From Variovorax sp. OK212 (GTDB lineage Bacteria > Pseudomonadota > Gammaproteobacteria > Burkholderiales > Burkholderiaceae_C), in contig NZ_FOLP01000001.1 in the NCBI RefSeq assembly GCF_900112425.1, positions 496,001 to 560,000 of the forward strand: a stretch of DNA of 64,000 nt, read 5' to 3'. Numbering within the stretch: position 1 is the first letter of the stretch; the number at the start of each line of letters is the position of its first letter. Under the pieces are notes generated by a model. That model searched no databases. It was not told the DNA's origin and worked only from the letters and a program-made list of their open reading frames with translations. Shown here one piece after another: positions 17,546 to 28,569 of this stretch. The position numbers and the translations under genes are program-made.

Positions 17546-18466
17546 ATGCCAATGACGACCACTCTCGCCACTTCCGAACTGGGCCGCCGCGGCTTCCTGA
17601 TGGGCACCGCCCTGGGCGCGACCGCGGTGCTTGCTTCGCTGGCCTGTACGGTGCAGACCGCCGGTGCGGCAACGGCCGGAGGTTCGCGGCGCATGCCGGT
17701 CGTCTTCATCGGCCACGGCACGCCGATGAACGCCATCAGCGACAACGCCTTCACGCGCAGGCTCTCCGCCTGGGGCCGCGAGTTGCCGCGGCCCACGGCC
17801 ATTCTCAGCGTGTCGGCGCACTGGCTCAGCCGGGGCGCCACCGGCGTCGGCGTGCAGCCGAACCCGAAGACGATCCACGATTTCGGCGGCTTCCCGCAGG
17901 CGCTGTTCGACGTCGAATACCCCGCGCCCGGCCACCCCGCGCTGGCCCGCGAGACCGTAGGTGCGGTGAAGCAATCGCCCGTGATCGCCACCGACCAGTG
18001 GGGCCTCGACCATGGCACGTGGTCGGTGCTCAAGCACCTGTACCCCAAGGCCGACGTGCCGGTGTTCCAGCTCAGCATCGACTACGACAAGCCCGCCGCC
18101 TTCCACTACGCCGTGGGGCGCGACCTGGCCGCGTTGCGCGACAAGGGCGTGCTGGTGATGGGCAGCGGGAATGTGGTGCACAACCTGCGCGCCACCGACC
18201 GCGGCACGCCCGACGGGCCGAGCGCGAGCCGGCCGTGGGCGCAGTCCTTCGACGATGCGGTGAAGTCCGCGCTGGCGGGGCGCGACGACCGGGCGCTGGT
18301 CGACTACGCCAAGCTGGAAGGGGCGGCCACCGCGGTGGCGATGCCCGACCATTACTACCCGTTCCTCTATGCCCTCGGCGCCGCCGGCAGCGGCGAGCGC
18401 GCGAAGACGGTCTACGAGGGCTTCCAGTCGGGCACGCTCAGCATGCGTTGCCTGCAGTTCGGCTGA
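17546..18466 (+). CDS. Tat-exported LigB/DODA-type extradiol dioxygenase family protein (YgiD-like)
   Basis: 306 residues. The class III extradiol dioxygenase/4,5-DOPA dioxygenase fold is indicated by likely metal-binding His motifs FIGHGTP, SVSAHWL, GSGNVVHNL and the end motif MPDHYYPFLYALG. Most YgiD proteins are cytoplasmic, but this one begins with a twin-arginine leader (SELGRRGFLMGTALGATAVLASLA) and an Ala-rich cleavage region, suggesting export with bound metal. The substrate is unknown. Start ATG 17546 was chosen; ATG 17552 is also possible. It is monocistronic and convergent with zwf. Confidence 0.78.
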   Translation: MPMTTTLATSELGRRGFLMGTALGATAVLASLACTVQTAGAATAGGSRRMPVVFIGHGTPMNAISDNAFTRRLSAWGRELPRPTAILSVSAHWLSRGATGVGVQPNPKTIHDFGGFPQALFDVEYPAPGHPALARETVGAVKQSPVIATDQWGLDHGTWSVLKHLYPKADVPVFQLSIDYDKPAAFHYAVGRDLAALRDKGVLVMGSGNVVHNLRATDRGTPDGPSASRPWAQSFDDAVKSALAGRDDRALVDYAKLEGAATAVAMPDHYYPFLYALGAAGSGERAKTVYEGFQSGTLSMRCLQFG

Positions 18467-18497
18467 ACCGCCTCGCTGAACGGCGGCCCTGCCGCGC

Positions 18498-19970
18498 TTA
18501 TTGCTCCTCGCCCCAGGCGAAGCCGTCGCGCGCAATCATCGCGCTCGACGCGCTCGGGCCCCAGGTGCCCGCCGCATAGGGGCGCGGGCCGCCGTCCGAT
18601 TCCCAACTGTCGATCAGCGGCTCCACCCAGCGCCATGCCTCTTCCTGCTCGTCGCTGCGCACGAACAGGTTGAGGCGCCCGTCGATCACGTCGAGCAGCA
18701 GGCGCTCGTAGGCGCCCACGCGCTCCGAGCCGAAGCGCTTGTCGAAGTCCAGGTCGAGCTGCACGGGTGCCAGTTGCGTGGCCGCGCTCTGCGTGCCGTT
18801 GGAGCGCTGGCGGTTGTCCTGTGCCTGCGCGAGCATGTGCAGCTCCAGGCCGTCCTTGGGCTGCAGGTTGATCACCAGCTTGTTGACGTTGCCGGCCGGC
18901 GCGCGGTAGATGGCGTGCGGCGTGGGCCTGAAGTTGACCTCGATGCGCGCGTCGCGCGAGGCCAGCCGCTTGCCGGTGCGGATGTAGAAGGGCACGCCGG
19001 CCCAGCGCCAGTTGGCGATTTCGGTGCGCAGCGCCACGAAGGTCTCGGTGCGGCTGTCTGGCGGCACGCCGGCCTCGTCGCGGTAGCCCGGCACGCGTTC
19101 GCCGTAGGCCGTGCCGGCCGTGTACTGGCCGCGCACCGCGTGCAGGCTCAGGCTTTCCGCCGTCCAGGGCTTCAGCGCGCGCAGCACCTTGAGCTTTTCG
19201 TCGCGGATGGCGTCCGCGTGCGCGTTGATCGGCGGCTCCATGGCCACCGCGCACAGCAGCTGCAGCGCGTGGTTCTGCACCATGTCGCGCAGCGCGCCGG
19301 TCTGGTCGTAGAAGGCGCCGCGCTTTTCCACGCCGAGGTCTTCGGCGATGGTGATCTGGATGTTGGCGATGTGCTCGCGGCGCCAGATGGGTTCGAACAG
19401 TGCATTGCCGAAGCGCATGGCGAACAGGTTCTGCACCGAAGGCTTGCCCAGGTAGTGGTCGATGCGAAAGACCTGCTTCTCTTCGAGCACCTTGCTCACG
19501 GCGGCATTGATGGCGCGGTTGGAGGCCAGGTCGTGGCCCAGCGGTTTTTCCAGCACGATGCGCGTGCTCGGCCCGTTCAGGCCGGCCGCGGCGATCTGCT
19601 CGACCACCTGCGTGAAGAGCGCGGGCGCGGTCGCCACGTACATCACCACGGTCTTGGCGTCGCGCTGCTTGAGCAGCTCGGACAGCCGGGCGTAGTCGTC
19701 GGGCTTGGACAGGTCCATGCGCAGGTAGTGCAGCATGGAGGCGAACTTCTTGAACTCCTCCGGCGAGGGCCGCTTGGAACCCTCGACCGCGCTGAAGCGC
19801 GACTGGATGAGCTCGCGGTACTGGTCGTCGGAGTGATCGTCCCGTGCCACCCCGATGATGCGACCGTCTTGCGGGAGGCTGCCGTGCCGGAATGCCTGGA
19901 ACAGCGCGGGCATCAGCTTGCGCCACGCGAGGTCGCCAGTACCGCCGAACAGAACGAGATCGAAGCTCAT
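18498..19970 (-). CDS. zwf: Glucose-6-phosphate 1-dehydrogenase (Zwf)
   Basis: 490 residues. It oxidises glucose 6-phosphate to 6-phosphogluconolactone, the entry to the oxidative pentose phosphate and Entner-Doudoroff routes. The Rossmann motif FGGTGDLAWRKLMPAL is at residues 8-23, and the substrate motif RIDHYLGK at about residues 175-182, with EKPLGHD upstream. The start ATG 19970 agrees with the family; the open frame upstream to 20096 lacks homologous features. It is divergent from an AfuA-type binding-protein gene, with a HexR-like sequence between them. Confidence 0.95.
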   Translation of the reverse strand: MSFDLVLFGGTGDLAWRKLMPALFQAFRHGSLPQDGRIIGVARDDHSDDQYRELIQSRFSAVEGSKRPSPEEFKKFASMLHYLRMDLSKPDDYARLSELLKQRDAKTVVMYVATAPALFTQVVEQIAAAGLNGPSTRIVLEKPLGHDLASNRAINAAVSKVLEEKQVFRIDHYLGKPSVQNLFAMRFGNALFEPIWRREHIANIQITIAEDLGVEKRGAFYDQTGALRDMVQNHALQLLCAVAMEPPINAHADAIRDEKLKVLRALKPWTAESLSLHAVRGQYTAGTAYGERVPGYRDEAGVPPDSRTETFVALRTEIANWRWAGVPFYIRTGKRLASRDARIEVNFRPTPHAIYRAPAGNVNKLVINLQPKDGLELHMLAQAQDNRQRSNGTQSAATQLAPVQLDLDFDKRFGSERVGAYERLLLDVIDGRLNLFVRSDEQEEAWRWVEPLIDSWESDGGPRPYAAGTWGPSASSAMIARDGFAWGEEQ

Positions 19971-20039
19971 GAGAAAACTTTCCTTTGTCTGAGTGCGAGC
20001 AGGCCCTACGCCACAGGTGCGGCATACGCCAGCCGCGAT

Positions 20040-20079
20040 GGTACTTGTACCGATTCGGCAGACCTGTACTAAAGCTACG
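20040..20079 (+). promoter_or_regulatory. Candidate promoter and HexR-like site between zwf and the importer operon
   Basis: It contains a perfect 5-2-5 palindrome GGTACTTGTACC (20040-20051), a promoter-like pair TTGTAC (20045-20050) and TACTAA (20067-20072) with 16-bp spacing, and TGTACTAAAGCTACG (20065-20079). The last matches 10 of 15 positions of the HexR consensus TGTAATTAAATTACA as I recall it. TGTAC occurs twice, 19 bp apart. Plausible, not proven. Confidence 0.35.
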
Positions 20080-20087
20080 CTGCCATG

Positions 20088-20107
20088 AGGCCGCAAGGCC
20101 TTTTTTT
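20088..20107 (+). promoter_or_regulatory. Terminator-like hairpin in the importer leader
   Basis: AGGCC-GCAA-GGCCT is followed by T6, pointing into the binding-protein gene, whose ATG is at 20130. The stem is short (5 bp), so it could act as a weak attenuator of the importer operon. Confidence 0.4.
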
Positions 20108-20129
20108 ATTCCCGAGGCGGAGATACACA

Positions 20130-21143
20130 ATGAAGAGCAAGATTTTTACCGCAGCCGCGCTGCTCGGCCTGTCGGCCGCGGCCTCGGCCCAGACCGTCAA
20201 CGTGATCTGTTCGGTGCAGGCCGAGTGGTGCAACGTGATCTCCACCGTCTACGCGCGCACCACCGGCGTTCGCATCAACATGTCGCTCAAGGGTTCCGGC
20301 GAGGCGCTGGCCCAGCTGATCGCCGAGAAGGACAACCCCAAGACCGACGTGTGGTTCGGCGGCACCGGCGACCCGCACCTGCAGGCGGCCGAGCAGGGCC
20401 TCACGCTCGAATACAAATCGCCCACGCTGTCCCAGCTGCATCCCTGGGCGCAGCAGCAGGCCAAACAGTCGGGCTACAAGACCGTCGGCATCTATTCGGG
20501 TCCGCTGGGCTTCGGCTACAACCCCGAGCTGCTCGCCAAGAAGAAGCTGCCCGTGCCCAAGACCTGGGGCGACCTGCTCAAGCCCGAGTACAAGGGCGAC
20601 ATCCAGGTGGCCAACCCCGCATCGAGCGGCACGGCCTACACCATGATCGCCACGCTGGTTCAGATGATGGGCGAGGACAAGGCCTTCGACTACCTCAAGG
20701 CGCTGCACAAGAATGTCGGCCAGTACACCCGCTCGGGCACCGGCCCGATCAAGGCGGTGGCGCGCGGCGAAACGGCCGTGTCCATCAGCTTCGTGCATGA
20801 CGGCCCCGGCGAGAAGATGCAGGGCTTCCCGGTCGAGACCATCACGCCGAGCGACGGCACCGGTGCCGAGATCGGCTCCATGAGCATCATCAAGGGCGCG
20901 CGCAACCTCGAGGCCGCCAGGAAGTTCTACGAATGGGCGCTCACGCCCGGCGCGCAGGAGCTGGGCGCGGCCAACAAGCAGTTCCAGCTGCCGAGCAACG
21001 TGAACGCCAAGCTCGACCCGCGCATTCCCGACTTCAAGAAGATCAAGTTCATCGACTACGACTACGCCAAGTACGGTGCCAGCGCCGAGCGCCGCCGCCT
21101 GATCGCGCGCTGGGAAAAAGACGTCAATTCGCTGCCGCGCTAA
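20130..21143 (+). CDS. ABC transporter periplasmic binding protein, FbpA/AfuA family
   Basis: 337 residues. The signal peptide MKSKIFTAAALLGLSAAASA is followed by QTVNVICSVQAEWCNVISTV. Family members bind ferric iron, phosphonates or sugar phosphates. The stretch GSGEALAQLIAEKDNPKTDV followed by WFGGTGDPH resembles the AfuA-type anion-binding region rather than iron-binding FbpA. The gene heads an operon with a fused permease, an ATPase and a YihX-like phosphatase, flanked by zwf and by tal-pgi. This suggests sugar phosphates as ligand (inference). A ferric-iron role cannot be excluded. The stop is directly followed by the GTG start of the permease gene. Confidence 0.85.
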   Translation: MKSKIFTAAALLGLSAAASAQTVNVICSVQAEWCNVISTVYARTTGVRINMSLKGSGEALAQLIAEKDNPKTDVWFGGTGDPHLQAAEQGLTLEYKSPTLSQLHPWAQQQAKQSGYKTVGIYSGPLGFGYNPELLAKKKLPVPKTWGDLLKPEYKGDIQVANPASSGTAYTMIATLVQMMGEDKAFDYLKALHKNVGQYTRSGTGPIKAVARGETAVSISFVHDGPGEKMQGFPVETITPSDGTGAEIGSMSIIKGARNLEAARKFYEWALTPGAQELGAANKQFQLPSNVNAKLDPRIPDFKKIKFIDYDYAKYGASAERRRLIARWEKDVNSLPR

Positions 21144-23410
21144 GTGGAAGCGCGCTTCAACGAAGGCGCGCCGGTCAACCCGGCGTCGCTGGCCGCGGCC
21201 CGGCGCTCGCAGCGCTGGATCCGGGCGTGGGTCGTGCTGGGCCTGGCGGCGTATGTGCTGCTGCCCTGGTACGCGATCCAGGACGCGACCTGGTACGAAG
21301 CCGTTCCGCAGGTCTTCGGCCGGGCGGAGGGCGCCAACGGCCTGATGCAGGCCGCCACGCAGGGGCGCGGCTGGCTCTTCATCGGGCTGGCGGGGCTGCT
21401 GCTGTGCGCCGTGGGCGCATGGCTGCCGGCGGGCAAGGCGCAGGGGCGCTGGCTGCTGGCGGGCGGTGCCGCCGGTGCCATCGGGCTGGCGGTCGCCGGC
21501 TTCACCATCGGCGCCAAGGGCTGGAGCTTCGCCGCGCTGAACATGCAATTCGGCGAACTGGCCGTCAACCAGTTCGGCATTGGCGCGGGCGGCTTCTTGG
21601 CGCTCACCGCGCTGGTGCTGCTGGCGGCCTTCGGCATGGCACGGCTCGGGCTCTTCAAGGGCGACCTGTTCGTGTCCGCCGCGGTCGTCGGCTGCGGCGT
21701 GCTGATGGCGCTGTTCATCGCCTATCCGGTCAGCAAGGCGCTGGCCGGCGCGTTCTTCGACGAAGACGGGCAGTGGTCGATCACCGCCTTCGTCGCCCGC
21801 GTGTTCACCGAGCGCATCTGGGGCGTGGGTTGCCTGAGCGGCGGCGTGCGTTGCGGCGTGGCCTGGAACACGCTGGTGCTGGCGCTGCTCACGGCCGCCG
21901 GTACCACCTTCCTGGGCACGCTGATGGCGTTGATGGCCGAGCGCGGCAGCAAGCGCGGGCAGGGCGCGCTGCGGGTGCTTGCGCTGCTGCCGATCATCAC
22001 GCCGCCCTTCGTGGTCGGCCTGGGCCTGATCCTGCTGTTCGGCCGCGCCGGCGTCGTCAACCAGCTGCTGGAGAGCGTGTTCGGCATCGAGCCCACGCGC
22101 TGGTTCTATGGCATGCCGGGCGTGCTGGTGGCGCAGCTGTTCGCCTTCACGCCCATTGCCTTCATGATCATGCGCGGCGTGGTGCAGGGCATTGCGCCCA
22201 GCCTCGAGGAGGCCGCGCAGATGCTGCGCGCCGACCGGCGCCGCACCTTCCTCACCGTGACGCTGCCGCTGCTCAAGCCGGGGCTGGCCAACGCCTTTCT
22301 CGTGGGCTTCATCGAGAGCATTGCCGACTTCGGCAATCCGGTGGTGGTGGGCGGGCAGTTCTCGGTGCTGTCGACCGACATCTTCTTTGCCATCGTCGGC
22401 GCGCAGTACGACCAGGGCCGCGCGGCCTCGCTGGCCTGGGTGCTCACGCTCTTCGCGCTGGGCGTGTTCGCGCTGCAGCGCGGCCTGCTGGGCAAGCAGA
22501 ACTACACCACCGTGAGCGGCAAGGGCGACGCCGGCATCGCCATGGCGCTGCCCGACGGCGTGCGCCGCACCATCTACTGCATCGCCTTGCCGTGGATCGC
22601 TTTCACCGCGGTGGTCTACCTGTTCGCCTTCGCGGGCGGCTTCGTGCAGACCTGGGGGCGCGACTACACCTTCACGCTGAACCACTTCAAGAACGCGTTC
22701 GCGCTCGAGTGGGGGCAGTTCGGGCTGGTGTGGGCGGGCACGGCGTGGAACTCGCTGATCACCACGCTCAAGCTGGCGGGCATCTCCGCGCCCATCACCG
22801 CGGCGCTGGGGCTGCTCATTGCATGGCTCTTGGCGCGCAACGAGTTCAAGGGGCAGGGGCTCTTCGAGTTCGGCGCGCTGCTGGCCTTCGCCATTCCGGG
22901 CACGGTGCTGGGCGTGAGCTACATCCTGGCCTTCAACGTGCCGCCGTTCGAGCTCACGGGCACGGGGCTGATCATCGTGCTGTGCTTCATGTTCCGCAAC
23001 CTGCCTGTGGGCGTGCGCGCCGGCACGGCGGCCTTCAAGCAGCTCGACCGTTCGCTCGACGAGGCCTCGCTGATGCTGCGCGCCTCGACCTCGCAGACGC
23101 TCTTCAAGGTGGTGCTGCCGCTGTTGAAGCCGGCGCTGGTGGCCGCGCTGGTCTACAGCTTCGTGCGCGCCATGACCACCGTGAGCGCGGTGATCTTCCT
23201 GGTCACGGCCGAGAACGAACTGGCCACCACCTACATCATCGGGCGCGTCGGCAACGGCGACTACGGCATTGCGCTGGCGTACTGCACGGTGCTCATGGTC
23301 CTGATGTCGCTGGCCATCGCGCTGGTGCAGTGGGTGGTGGGCGAGCGCAAGCTGGGGCGGCGAGGGGCCGCGCCGCAGCATCAAGGGCATCACAAGATGG
23401 AGGGGCTCGC

Positions 23411-23414
<4 letters not shown>
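21144..23414 (+). CDS. ABC transporter fused permease, FbpB/AfuB type
   Basis: 756 residues made of two FbpB-like permease halves in one chain, the usual form in AfuB-type systems. The EAA loops are visible in each half: SLEEAAQMLRADRRRTFLTV at about residues 353-372 and SLDEASLMLRASTSQTLFKV near 640-660. The N-terminal part has extra hydrophobic segments. The start is GTG at 21144, immediately after the binding-protein stop (no gap), which implies translational coupling. The end overlaps the ATPase gene by 4 bp. Confidence 0.88.
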
Positions 23415-24478
<1,064 letters not shown>

Positions 24479-24490
24479 AACAATGGCGGC

Positions 24491-25153
24491 ATGAACGTGG
24501 TTTTCGATCTGGGTGCCGTGCTGTTCGCATGGGAGCCCACCCGCCTGGTACAGACCCATCTCGCGCCGCACGCGCCCAATGAGGCCGCGGCGGCCGCCAT
24601 GGGACGGGCGCTTTTCCATCACGACGACTGGACCGGCTTCGACTGCGGCACCCGCACGCTGGACGACGCCATCGCCCGCATGGCGGCCCGGCTGGGGTTG
24701 CCGGCCGAGCCGCTGCACGCCATGCTGCAAGGGCTGGGCGAGCGGCTCGAGCCCATCGGCGTCACGGTCGAGATGCTCGAACGGCTGATCGACCACCGCG
24801 AGGCCGGCCAGCCGCTGCGCCTGTACTACCTGTCGAACATGCCCGCACCGTACGCCCGCGCCCTCGAGCGCCGGCACGCGTTCATGCGGCGCTTCGACGG
24901 CGGGGTGTTCTCGGGCGACGTGAAATTCCTCAAGCCCGAGCGCGAGATCTACGAGGTGCTGGCCATGCGCTACGGCCTGGACCCCGAGCAGACCGTGTTC
25001 ATCGACGATTCCGCCGCCAACGTCGAGATGGCCCGCGCCTTTGGCTGGCACGCCATCCATTGCACCTCGCCGGCCGCGCTGCCGTCGCAGCTGCAGCGTT
25101 ACCTGCCGGTCAGCACCACCTTGTCGGTGTCGAACCCCAGGCTGCGGGCGTAG
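24491..25153 (+). CDS. HAD-family hydrolase, YihX-like sugar-phosphatase type
   Basis: 220 residues. Subfamily IA HAD fold: motif I VFDLGAVLFAW (nucleophile Asp6; the second Asp of the usual DxD is Gly, as in YihX), motif II YYLSNM, motif III lysine in KFLKPEREIY, motif IV VFIDDSAANVEMA. E. coli YihX, which opens with a very similar FDLG motif, dephosphorylates alpha-glucose 1-phosphate and other hexose phosphates. Its position 12 bp after the importer ATPase supports a role on the imported compound. The last 55 bp overlap the convergent lipocalin gene. Confidence 0.82.
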   Translation: MNVVFDLGAVLFAWEPTRLVQTHLAPHAPNEAAAAAMGRALFHHDDWTGFDCGTRTLDDAIARMAARLGLPAEPLHAMLQGLGERLEPIGVTVEMLERLIDHREAGQPLRLYYLSNMPAPYARALERRHAFMRRFDGGVFSGDVKFLKPEREIYEVLAMRYGLDPEQTVFIDDSAANVEMARAFGWHAIHCTSPAALPSQLQRYLPVSTTLSVSNPRLRA

Positions 25154-25767
25154 GCCAGTTCGGCCTGCAGCGCCGCGTCGTCCAGGCGCGGCGCGCGCGA
25201 CAGCACCCAGAGGTACTCTCGGTTCGGCGTGCCGACCAGCGAGACCTGGTATTCGCGGTCCAGCTTCAGGATCCAGTAGTCGCCCCACACCAGCGGCAGC
25301 CAGCTGAGCCACGCCGGGGCGAAGCGCACCTCGAGCCGGCCCGCGCCGGGCTGGCCCGCCACGGGCACCACGCGGGCGGAACCGACGGCTTCGTCGAAAT
25401 TGCCGTCACCGCGCACGCAGCGGTTGAGCACCTGGACGGTGCCGTCGGGCTGGGGCGTGTACTCGGCCGTCACCGGGCCGCCGCATTCCTTCTGGAACCG
25501 GTTCGGCAGGCGGGCCTGCTCGTGCCAGATGCCGGCGTAGCGTTGCAGGTCGACCGGCGCCACCACCTGCAGCGGGGCGCGCATCAGCGGCGCGCCGTCG
25601 GCCGGGCCCGCGGGCAGCGCGCGCGCCGTGCGCGCGGCACCCAGCGCCAGCCAGGTGGCCACCCCGCCGACGACGAAGGCCGTGGCCATCGCGCCGATCG
25701 CCTGGCTGGTGCGGCGGTCGTCGAAAGGCCGGACGGCGGGCGCGGCGGGGCGATGGCGTTGGGTCAT
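25099..25767 (-). CDS. Lipocalin family protein (Blc-like), membrane anchored
   Basis: 222 residues. The lipocalin signature is YAGIWHEQARLPNRFQKEC (GxW motif), followed by the expected VTAEYTPQPDGTVQVLNRC and the late DYWILKLDREYQVSLVGTP strands. Bacterial lipocalins bind lysophospholipids or fatty acids and help maintain membranes. Unlike E. coli Blc it has no lipobox. A single hydrophobic segment at about residues 26-46 could be an uncleaved inner-membrane anchor. ATG 25767 with AGGAG upstream is chosen over an earlier in-frame ATG at 25833. Confidence 0.85.
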   Translation of the reverse strand: MTQRHRPAAPAVRPFDDRRTSQAIGAMATAFVVGGVATWLALGAARTARALPAGPADGAPLMRAPLQVVAPVDLQRYAGIWHEQARLPNRFQKECGGPVTAEYTPQPDGTVQVLNRCVRGDGNFDEAVGSARVVPVAGQPGAGRLEVRFAPAWLSWLPLVWGDYWILKLDREYQVSLVGTPNREYLWVLSRAPRLDDAALQAELAYARSLGFDTDKVVLTGR

Positions 25768-26050
25768 GGGGGCACTCCTGAATGGGGGGATGGGGGAACG
25801 CTTCCAGAAAAAGCGAAGCGTTCGGCGTCCCACTCACGTTAGCCCCGGGCCGGTGCACCTGGCCGTCAGTCACGGACCACAGCGGGTGTAGGGCGGGGAG
25901 GTTGGAAATCGCGCGATGCTGGCCGTACAACCCCACGGGCATCAGGCTGATGGAGCCGCTTGAAAACCCGTGCTACGGTGCGCATGAAAACATCGGCCGA
26001 CGCGCAACTGCGTGCAGGACTTGTCATAACCCGCACAGGATAATGATTTC

Positions 26051-27007
26051 ATGAACCAACTCGATGCCCTCCGCCAGTGGACCACCGTCGTCGCAGACAC
26101 CGGTGACTTCAAGCAGCTCAGCGTTTCCAAGCCGCAGGACGCGACCACCAACCCGTCGCTCATCCTCAAGGCCGTGCAGAAGCCCGAATACCGGCCGCTG
26201 CTCGACGAAACCGTGAAGAAGCACGCCGGCAAGCCGCTCGACGAGGTCATCGACCGCCTGCTGGTGAACTTCGGCACCGAGATCCTGCAGATCATTCCGG
26301 GCCGCGTGTCCACCGAGGTCGATGCGCGCCTGTCGTTCGACACGGCCGCCACCATTGCCCGCGGCGAGCGCATCGTGGCGCTCTACAAGGCCGAAGGCAT
26401 CGACACCGAGAAGCGCCTGCTGATCAAGGTCGCTTCCACCTGGGAAGGCATCGAGGCCGCGCGCGAACTGCAAAAGCGCGGCATCCGCACCAACCTCACG
26501 CTGCTGTTCTCGTTCGCGCAGGCCGTGGCCTGCGGCGCAGCCGGCGTGCAGCTCATCTCGCCCTTCGTGGGCCGCATCTACGACTGGTACAAGAAGTCGG
26601 CCGGCGCCAAGTGGGACGAGGCCGCCAGCGCGGGTGCCAACGACCCCGGCGTGAAGTCGGTGCGCCAGATCTTCGAGTACTACAAGCAGCACGGCATCAA
26701 GACCGAGGTGATGGGCGCGAGCTTCCGCAATGCGGGACAGATCCAGGCGCTGGCCGGTTGCGACCTGCTGACCATCAGCCCCGAGCTGCTGGCCGAGCTG
26801 GCCGCGAGCAACGAGCCGCTCGAACACGCGCTCGACGCCAAGGCCGCGGCCAAGGGCGATGTGGCCAAGGTCAGCTACGACGAGGCTGGTTTCCGCTTTG
26901 CGCTCAACGAAGACGCCATGGCCACCGAGAAGCTCGCCGAGGGCATCCGCGCCTTCGCGGCCGACGCCGTGAAGCTCGAGAAGCTCATGCAGGAAAGCGG
27001 CAAGTAA
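26051..27007 (+). CDS. tal: Transaldolase (TalB type)
   Basis: 318 residues, classical transaldolase of the non-oxidative pentose phosphate pathway. It moves a dihydroxyacetone unit between sedoheptulose 7-phosphate and glyceraldehyde 3-phosphate. The Schiff-base lysine is in [11 protein letters not shown] at residue 126, with [14 protein letters not shown] and [13 protein letters not shown] as signature regions. It is adjacent to pgi (2-bp gap) and presumably co-transcribed with it. The 283-bp region upstream holds no gene that I can support. Confidence 0.95.
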   Translation: MNQLDALRQWTTVVADTGDFKQLSVSKPQDATTNPSLILKAVQKPEYRPLLDETVKKHAGKPLDEVIDRLLVNFGTEILQIIPGRVSTEVDARLSFDTAATIARGERIVALYKAEGIDTEKRLLIKVASTWEGIEAARELQKRGIRTNLTLLFSFAQAVACGAAGVQLISPFVGRIYDWYKKSAGAKWDEAASAGANDPGVKSVRQIFEYYKQHGIKTEVMGASFRNAGQIQALAGCDLLTISPELLAELAASNEPLEHALDAKAAAKGDVAKVSYDEAGFRFALNEDAMATEKLAEGIRAFAADAVKLEKLMQESGK

Positions 27008-27009
27008 AC

Positions 27010-28569
27010 ATGGCCATGACGCTTCGCTGCGACCGCGCACCGGCCTGGGCGCAGCTGCAGTCCTACTTTGAAACGGCGGGCCGCCAGTTCGACGTGCGCC
27101 ATGCCTTCGTGGACGACGCGGGCCGCTTCGCCCGCTTCAGCCAGGAGGCGCCCCACGTCTTCGCCGACCTGTCGAAGAACCTGATCGACGCGCGCACCGA
27201 AGAGCTGCTGCTCACGCTGGCGCGCGAGTGCGGCCTGGAGGCGCATCGCGACGCCATGTTCGCGGGCGAGCACATCAACAACACCGAGGACCGCGCCGTG
27301 CTGCACACGCTGCTGCGCGCGCCGGCCGATGCGCCCACCGGAGCGAAGACCGCTGCGGAACTGCGCGAAGTGCATGCCACGCTCGACGCCATGCTGGCCT
27401 ATGCCGAGAAGGTGCGCGGCGACCACACGATCACTGACGTGGTCAACATCGGCATCGGCGGCTCCGACCTCGGCCCGCAGATGGCGGTGCTGGCGCTGGC
27501 GGAATTCGCCGCGCCGGGCAAGCGCTTTCACTTCGTGTCGAACGTCGACGGCCACGAGCTGGCGGGCGTGCTGAAGGGCCTGGCGCCGGAGCACACGCTG
27601 TTCCTCATCGCCTCGAAGACCTTCACCACGGCCGAGACGATGACCAACGCGCAGTCGGCGAAGCGCTGGTACGAGCAATCGGGCGGCACCGACATCGCGG
27701 GCCACTTCGCGGCACTGACCACCAACGTGGAAGCGGCGAAGAAGTTCGGCATCGACACCACCTTCGGTTTCTGGGACTGGGTGGGCGGGCGCTATTCGCT
27801 GTGGTCGGCCATCGGCCTGCCGATTGCGCTGGCCATCGGCGCCGACGGTTTCCGCCGGCTGCTGGCGGGCGCGCATGCGATGGACGAGCACTTTCGCACC
27901 GCGCCGCTTGCGCAAAATCTGCCGGTGCGCCTGGGCCTGCTCGACGTCTGGTACCGCAACTTCCACAAGTTCACGAGCCGCAGCATCGCGCCGTACCACG
28001 CCGCCTTGAAGCGCGTGCCGGCCTACCTGCAGCAGCTCGAGATGGAAAGCAACGGCAAGCAGGTCGACGCCAGCGGCAAGCCCGTGGCGTTCGGCACGTC
28101 GCCGGTGCTGTGGGGCGAACCTGGCACCAACGGCCAGCACGCCTACTTCCAGATGCTGCACCAGGGCACCGACGTGACGCCGCTGGAGTTCGTGGCGGTG
28201 CGCGACGCGGCGCACGACCTCGAAGGCCACCACCCCAAGCTGCTGGCCAACGCGCTCGCGCAGGCGCAGGCGCTGATGGTCGGCAAGCTCGACGCGGGCG
28301 GCCACAAGAACTTTCCGGGCAACCGGCCGAGCAGCTTCTTCGTGTTCGAGAAGCTCACGCCCGAATCGCTGGGCGCGTTCCTCGCGCTGTACGAGCACCG
28401 CGTGTTCACCAGCGGCGCGCTGTGGGGCATCAACAGCTTCGACCAGTGGGGCGTGGAGCTCGGCAAGGTGCTCGCAAGGGACATCGAGCCGCGTCTCGCC
28501 TCGGGCGACATCACGGGGCTCGACGCCTCCACCGCGGGCCTGCTGCAGCGCCTCAGCCAGCAGCCGTAG
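27010..28569 (+). CDS. pgi: Glucose-6-phosphate isomerase (Pgi)
   Basis: 519 residues. It interconverts glucose 6-phosphate and fructose 6-phosphate. PGI family motifs are present: IGIGGSDLGPQM, SKTFTTAETMTNA, GGRYSLWSAIGLP, and the C-terminal SFDQWGVELGK. The ATG at 27010 lies two bases after the tal stop. The 3' end overlaps the convergent pdxA-like gene by 17 bp. With zwf and tal it forms a local set of hexose and pentose phosphate genes around the AfuABC-like importer. Confidence 0.95.
   Translation: MAMTLRCDRAPAWAQLQSYFETAGRQFDVRHAFVDDAGRFARFSQEAPHVFADLSKNLIDARTEELLLTLARECGLEAHRDAMFAGEHINNTEDRAVLHTLLRAPADAPTGAKTAAELREVHATLDAMLAYAEKVRGDHTITDVVNIGIGGSDLGPQMAVLALAEFAAPGKRFHFVSNVDGHELAGVLKGLAPEHTLFLIASKTFTTAETMTNAQSAKRWYEQSGGTDIAGHFAALTTNVEAAKKFGIDTTFGFWDWVGGRYSLWSAIGLPIALAIGADGFRRLLAGAHAMDEHFRTAPLAQNLPVRLGLLDVWYRNFHKFTSRSIAPYHAALKRVPAYLQQLEMESNGKQVDASGKPVAFGTSPVLWGEPGTNGQHAYFQMLHQGTDVTPLEFVAVRDAAHDLEGHHPKLLANALAQAQALMVGKLDAGGHKNFPGNRPSSFFVFEKLTPESLGAFLALYEHRVFTSGALWGINSFDQWGVELGKVLARDIEPRLASGDITGLDASTAGLLQRLSQQP

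Noticed and set aside
20106..23393. Long minus-strand open frame of 1095 codons opposite the importer permease and binding-protein genes
   Set aside because: It is antisense to well-supported genes, has a His/Arg/Gln/Ala-rich composition typical of reversed GC-rich coding sequence, and shows no domain.
25768..26050. Hidden small gene or RNA in the 283-bp gap before tal
   Set aside because: No open frame with a credible start, and only a short imperfect hairpin near 25800. Treated as promoter region.
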